Assembly: GCA_017848435.1 (NCBI GenBank)
Contig: JAFEHU010000016.1
Coordinates: 48,997 to 112,996, forward strand
Source: Burkholderiaceae bacterium
GTDB taxonomy: Bacteria > Pseudomonadota > Gammaproteobacteria > Burkholderiales > Burkholderiaceae_C
Direction of reading: 5' to 3'
DNA: 64,000 nucleotides
The notes beneath the pieces were generated by a model. The model did no database searches, was not told where the DNA came from, and saw only the letters and a list, made by a program, of their open reading frames with translations. Shown in pieces: positions 61,975 to 64,000 of this stretch. Both the position numbers and the translations under genes were made by a program. The first letter of the stretch is position 1. Each line of letters opens with the position of its first letter.

Positions 61975-62622
61975 ATGTCTGCCTTGACCCTGACCCCCCG
62001 TGCGCTCTACGAAGAAGTGGCCGAATTGCTGCGCCAGCGCATTTTCGCGCGCGAGCTGGAGCCCGGCAGCTGGATTGACGAGCTCAAGATTGCCGAAGCC
62101 TATGGCATCAGCCGCACCCCGCTGCGCGAGGCGCTGAAAGTGCTGGCCGCCGAAGGCCTGATCACCATGAAGGTGCGGCGCGGCGCCTACGTCACCGAGG
62201 TCTCGGAAACCGACCTGGCCGACGTCTTCCACCTGCTCGCGCTGCTGGAGTCCGACGCCGCTGGCGTGGTCGCCACCAAGGCCACCGACGCACAACTCAA
62301 AGATCTGCAGGCCCTGCACGCCGAACTCGAAGCCGCTGCCCGTCCCGGTCACCAGGACCGCGAGCGCTTTTTTGAGGTCAACGAGCGTTTCCACAAGCGC
62401 CTGCTGGAGATCGCCAACAACCGCTGGCGCGACCAGATGGTGGCCGACATGCGCAAGATGATGAAGCTCAACCGCCACCATTCGCTGCTGAAATCGGGCC
62501 GGCTGGAAGAGTCGCTGGCCGAACACCGCGCCCTGATGGCCGCGCTGTTGGCGCGCAATGCAGCGGCCACGGTGCAGTGCATGCAAGACCATTTCAAGCA
62601 CGGGCTGGAAGCGGCGGTCTGA
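61975..62622 (+). CDS. GntR-family (FCD type) regulator, likely of the propionyl-CoA cluster
   Basis: 215 residues. Winged helix LYEEVAELLRQRIFARELEPGSWIDELKIAEAYGISRTPLREALKVLAAEGLITMKVRRGAYVTEVSETDLADVF followed by an all-helical FCD effector domain with RFFEVNERFHKRLLEIANNRW and HRALMAALLARNAAATVQCMQDHFKHGL, whose His and Asp/Asn could bind a metal. It is divergent from the mutase with a shared inverted repeat, so an acyl-CoA or carboxylate probably relieves or triggers its binding. Ligand unknown. ATG 61975 directly after the -10 region. Confidence 0.9.
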   Translation: MSALTLTPRALYEEVAELLRQRIFARELEPGSWIDELKIAEAYGISRTPLREALKVLAAEGLITMKVRRGAYVTEVSETDLADVFHLLALLESDAAGVVATKATDAQLKDLQALHAELEAAARPGHQDRERFFEVNERFHKRLLEIANNRWRDQMVADMRKMMKLNRHHSLLKSGRLEESLAEHRALMAALLARNAAATVQCMQDHFKHGLEAAV

Positions 62623-62627
62623 GACAA

Positions 62628-62690
62628 GCTATCAAAAAGATAGCTGAATCGCCAGCCTGCACTGAGGCTGGAGGCCGATTTGGCTTGAAA
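62628..62690 (+). repeat. Dispersed intergenic repeat, copy F (best conserved)
   Basis: Begins six bases after the gntR stop. Left stem GCTATCAAAAAGATAGC, then TGAATCG, second stem CCAGCC-TGCACTGA-GGCTGG, then AGGCCGATTTGGCTTGAAA. It is the clearest copy: two perfect hairpins in 63 bases. Lies between convergent gntR and dusA. Confidence 0.88.
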
Positions 62691-62741
62691 TTTGGCTGTA
62701 AACGCGCGTCAGGAGTGCTGGAGGGCGCCTGAAAGCCCTTT

Positions 62742-63743
62742 TCAGGCCGCCTGCGGCACCGGCGCGTGCGCCAGCGCCATCACCTCGCGCGGGTCCAGCT
62801 CCTTCAGCTTGTGGTCGCTCCACACCTGCCGCCAGCGCCGCGCACCCGGCAGGCCGTTGCGCAGGCCCAGCATGTGGCGGGCAATGCTGCTCCAGGCCGT
62901 GCCATGGGCGGCCGCTTCGTGCGCCATGTAGTCGGCCATCTGCGTTTCCACCGCCTCGCGGGTCAGCCCCTGGGCGGGCGCGCCAAAAAACACACTGTCC
63001 CATTCCGCCAGCCACCAGGGGTTGTGGTACGCCTCGCGGCCAACCATCACCCCGTCTACATGCAACAACTGTTCGGCCACCTGCGCGCGGGTGGTGATGC
63101 CGCCATTGATGGCGATGGTGAGGTGGGGAAAGTCGTTTTTCAGCTGGTGCACCAGCGCGTAACGCAGCGGTGGCACCTCGCGGTTTTCTTTCGGGCTCAG
63201 GCCTTTCAGCCAGGCGTTGCGGGCGTGGACGATGAAGGTCTGGCAGCCGGCCTCGCTCACCCGGCCAACAAAGTCGCGCACAAAGGCGTAGCTCTCGGTC
63301 TGGTCAATGCCAATCCGGTGCTTCACCGTCACCGGAATGGCCACCGCGTCCACCATGGCCTTCACGCCATCGGCCACCAGGCCGGGCTCGGCCATCAGGC
63401 AAGCGCCAAAGGCACCGCGCTGCACCCGCTCGCTCGGGCAGCCGCAGTTCAGGTTGATCTCGTCGTAGCCCCATTGCTCGCCCAGCCGGGCACAGTGCGC
63501 GAGGTCGGCTGGCTCGCTGCCCCCCAGCTGCAACGCCACCGGGTGCTCTCCTGCGTTGAAGCGCAGGTGCCGCGCCACGTCGCCATGCACCAGCGCGCCG
63601 GTGGTCACCATCTCGGTGTACAGCAGGGCGTGGCGGGACAGCAGCCGGTGAAAGTAGCGGCAGTGGCGGTCGGTCCAGTCGAGCATCGGAGCGACGGACA
63701 GGGTATGGGCAGGCAGGTTCACAAGACGGGGGTGGGGAATCAA
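62742..63743 (-). CDS. dusA: tRNA-dihydrouridine synthase A
   Basis: About 333 residues. FMN enzyme that reduces U20/U20a of tRNA. LSVAPMLDWTDRHCRYFHRLLSRHALLYTEMVTTGALVHGD and the catalytic Cys in NLNCGCPSERVQRGAFGACLM, the FMN/substrate stretch VTVKHRIGIDQTESYAFVRDFV, VHARNAWLKGLSPKENREVPPLRY and GGITTRAQVAEQL, GVMVGREAYHNPWWL. The start may be TTG at 63743 or GTG at 63722 (VNLPAHTLSV); neither is an ATG. Ends 52 bases from the repeat copy F. Confidence 0.93.
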   Translation of the reverse strand: MIPHPRLVNLPAHTLSVAPMLDWTDRHCRYFHRLLSRHALLYTEMVTTGALVHGDVARHLRFNAGEHPVALQLGGSEPADLAHCARLGEQWGYDEINLNCGCPSERVQRGAFGACLMAEPGLVADGVKAMVDAVAIPVTVKHRIGIDQTESYAFVRDFVGRVSEAGCQTFIVHARNAWLKGLSPKENREVPPLRYALVHQLKNDFPHLTIAINGGITTRAQVAEQLLHVDGVMVGREAYHNPWWLAEWDSVFFGAPAQGLTREAVETQMADYMAHEAAAHGTAWSSIARHMLGLRNGLPGARRWRQVWSDHKLKELDPREVMALAHAPVPQAA

Positions 63744-63874
63744 CGCCCTGGATTTTGACAGCTTGGCCGTGCCAACCCTCTGACGGCCGTCTCAGCCGGG
63801 CGCTACCATAGAGCGCAGTCGCGTGTGGCGTGCCTGCGCATGCCCGTTCCCCGTTGCTTTTGAGACCCACCACC

Positions 63875-64000
63875 ATGACCTTCGGCCCCGCGCCAGCGCA
63901 CCCCACCGCCCTCGCCATTGCGGCTCCTGCACCTGCCAGTCTGTGGCTGGCGCTGCTGTCTGCGGCCTTGCTGGCGGCCTGCACCGCACCGCGCCCACCC
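63875..64000 (+). CDS. N-terminus of a lipoprotein gene, cut by window
   Basis: 42 codons open to the window edge, starting ATG 63875. After a Pro/Ala-rich stretch (APAHPTALAIAAPAPASLWLALLSAALLAAC) a lipobox LLAAC places the acylated cysteine at residue 37, followed by TAPRPP. The long segment before the lipobox suggests the true start may lie later, but no internal Met or GTG start is seen before it. The remainder is outside the window, so no function is given. Confidence 0.6.
   Translation, partial: MTFGPAPAHPTALAIAAPAPASLWLALLSAALLAACTAPRPP

Overview
The window is a GC-rich, gene-dense piece of a Gram-negative chromosome, most likely from a betaproteobacterium of the Comamonadaceae (Burkholderiales; Rhodoferax, Polaromonas, Hydrogenophaga and relatives are the natural candidates, genus not resolved). 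The signs are a tmRNA with the tag ANDERFALAA, an rpsF-priB-rpsR-rplI operon, polyhydroxybutyrate mobilisation genes, a divergent ppsA/ppsR pair, an LpxO-like lipid A hydroxylase, and a dispersed intergenic repeat of a kind I remember from Comamonadaceae genomes. I see no prophage, insertion sequence, CRISPR array or rRNA operon. It looks like core chromosome with small accessory clusters, and no stretch longer than about 220 bases lacks a gene.

Layout. 1-10 kb: 3' part of bioA, a chorismate-lyase-like gene, a penicillin-acylase-family hydrolase, a PPK2 polyphosphate kinase behind a likely Pho box, a secreted LpqC-type esterase, an aldehyde dehydrogenase, an LD-carboxypeptidase, and one reading frame joining tRNA adenosine deaminase TadA to a haloalkane dehalogenase. 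10-16.5 kb: a PaiB-like protein, a thioredoxin-like protein, a DUF72 protein, then a seven-gene cluster built round an ECF42-type sigma factor with small ligand-binding-fold proteins (two YCII/DGPF, two VOC, SRPBCC, DUF1428) and a candidate sigma-specific promoter. 16.5-28 kb: thyA-folA, a DUF4337 protein, a PHB-depolymerase-family esterase, lpxO, xthA, and the nitrogen regulon core ntrC-ntrB-glnA, with a sigma-54 promoter and NtrC-type sites before glnA. 28-36 kb: EI24, sterol-desaturase, deacetylase and beta-propeller genes, rsuA, then a LuxR-type response regulator divergent from a PQQ ethanol dehydrogenase operon (exaA-like, secreted pentapeptide-repeat protein, cytochrome c). 36-46 kb: ssrA, gph, ubiG, dnaB, the ribosomal operon, a DUF4212/sodium:solute symporter fusion and ppsA. 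46-54 kb: ppsR, bacterioferritin, intracellular PHB depolymerase, a lipoprotein zinc protease, an orphan RnfB-like ferredoxin and an unusual chemoreceptor. 54-64 kb: the propionyl-CoA to succinyl-CoA route (VOC epimerase candidate, pccA, pccB, meaB, methylmalonyl-CoA mutase) with a divergent GntR regulator, then dusA and the start of a lipoprotein gene.

How the parts fit. The gene set suits a bacterium that stores carbon as PHB and phosphate as polyphosphate, oxidises short alcohols in the periplasm and uses propionate or odd-chain substrates. Regulation readable from the DNA includes PhoB (ppk2), sigma-54/NtrC (glnA), an ECF42-type promoter, a response-regulator operator (exaA) and a GntR operator with an apparently leaderless regulator mRNA.

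Most worth a second look: the TadA-dehalogenase fusion, the ECF42/DGPF cluster with its promoter, the repeat family (six good copies, all in the same orientation, with paired changes in a stem), and the chemoreceptor whose ligand-binding-like domain lies after its signalling domain. All assignments come from reading the sequence and from memory of protein families; no database search was run.
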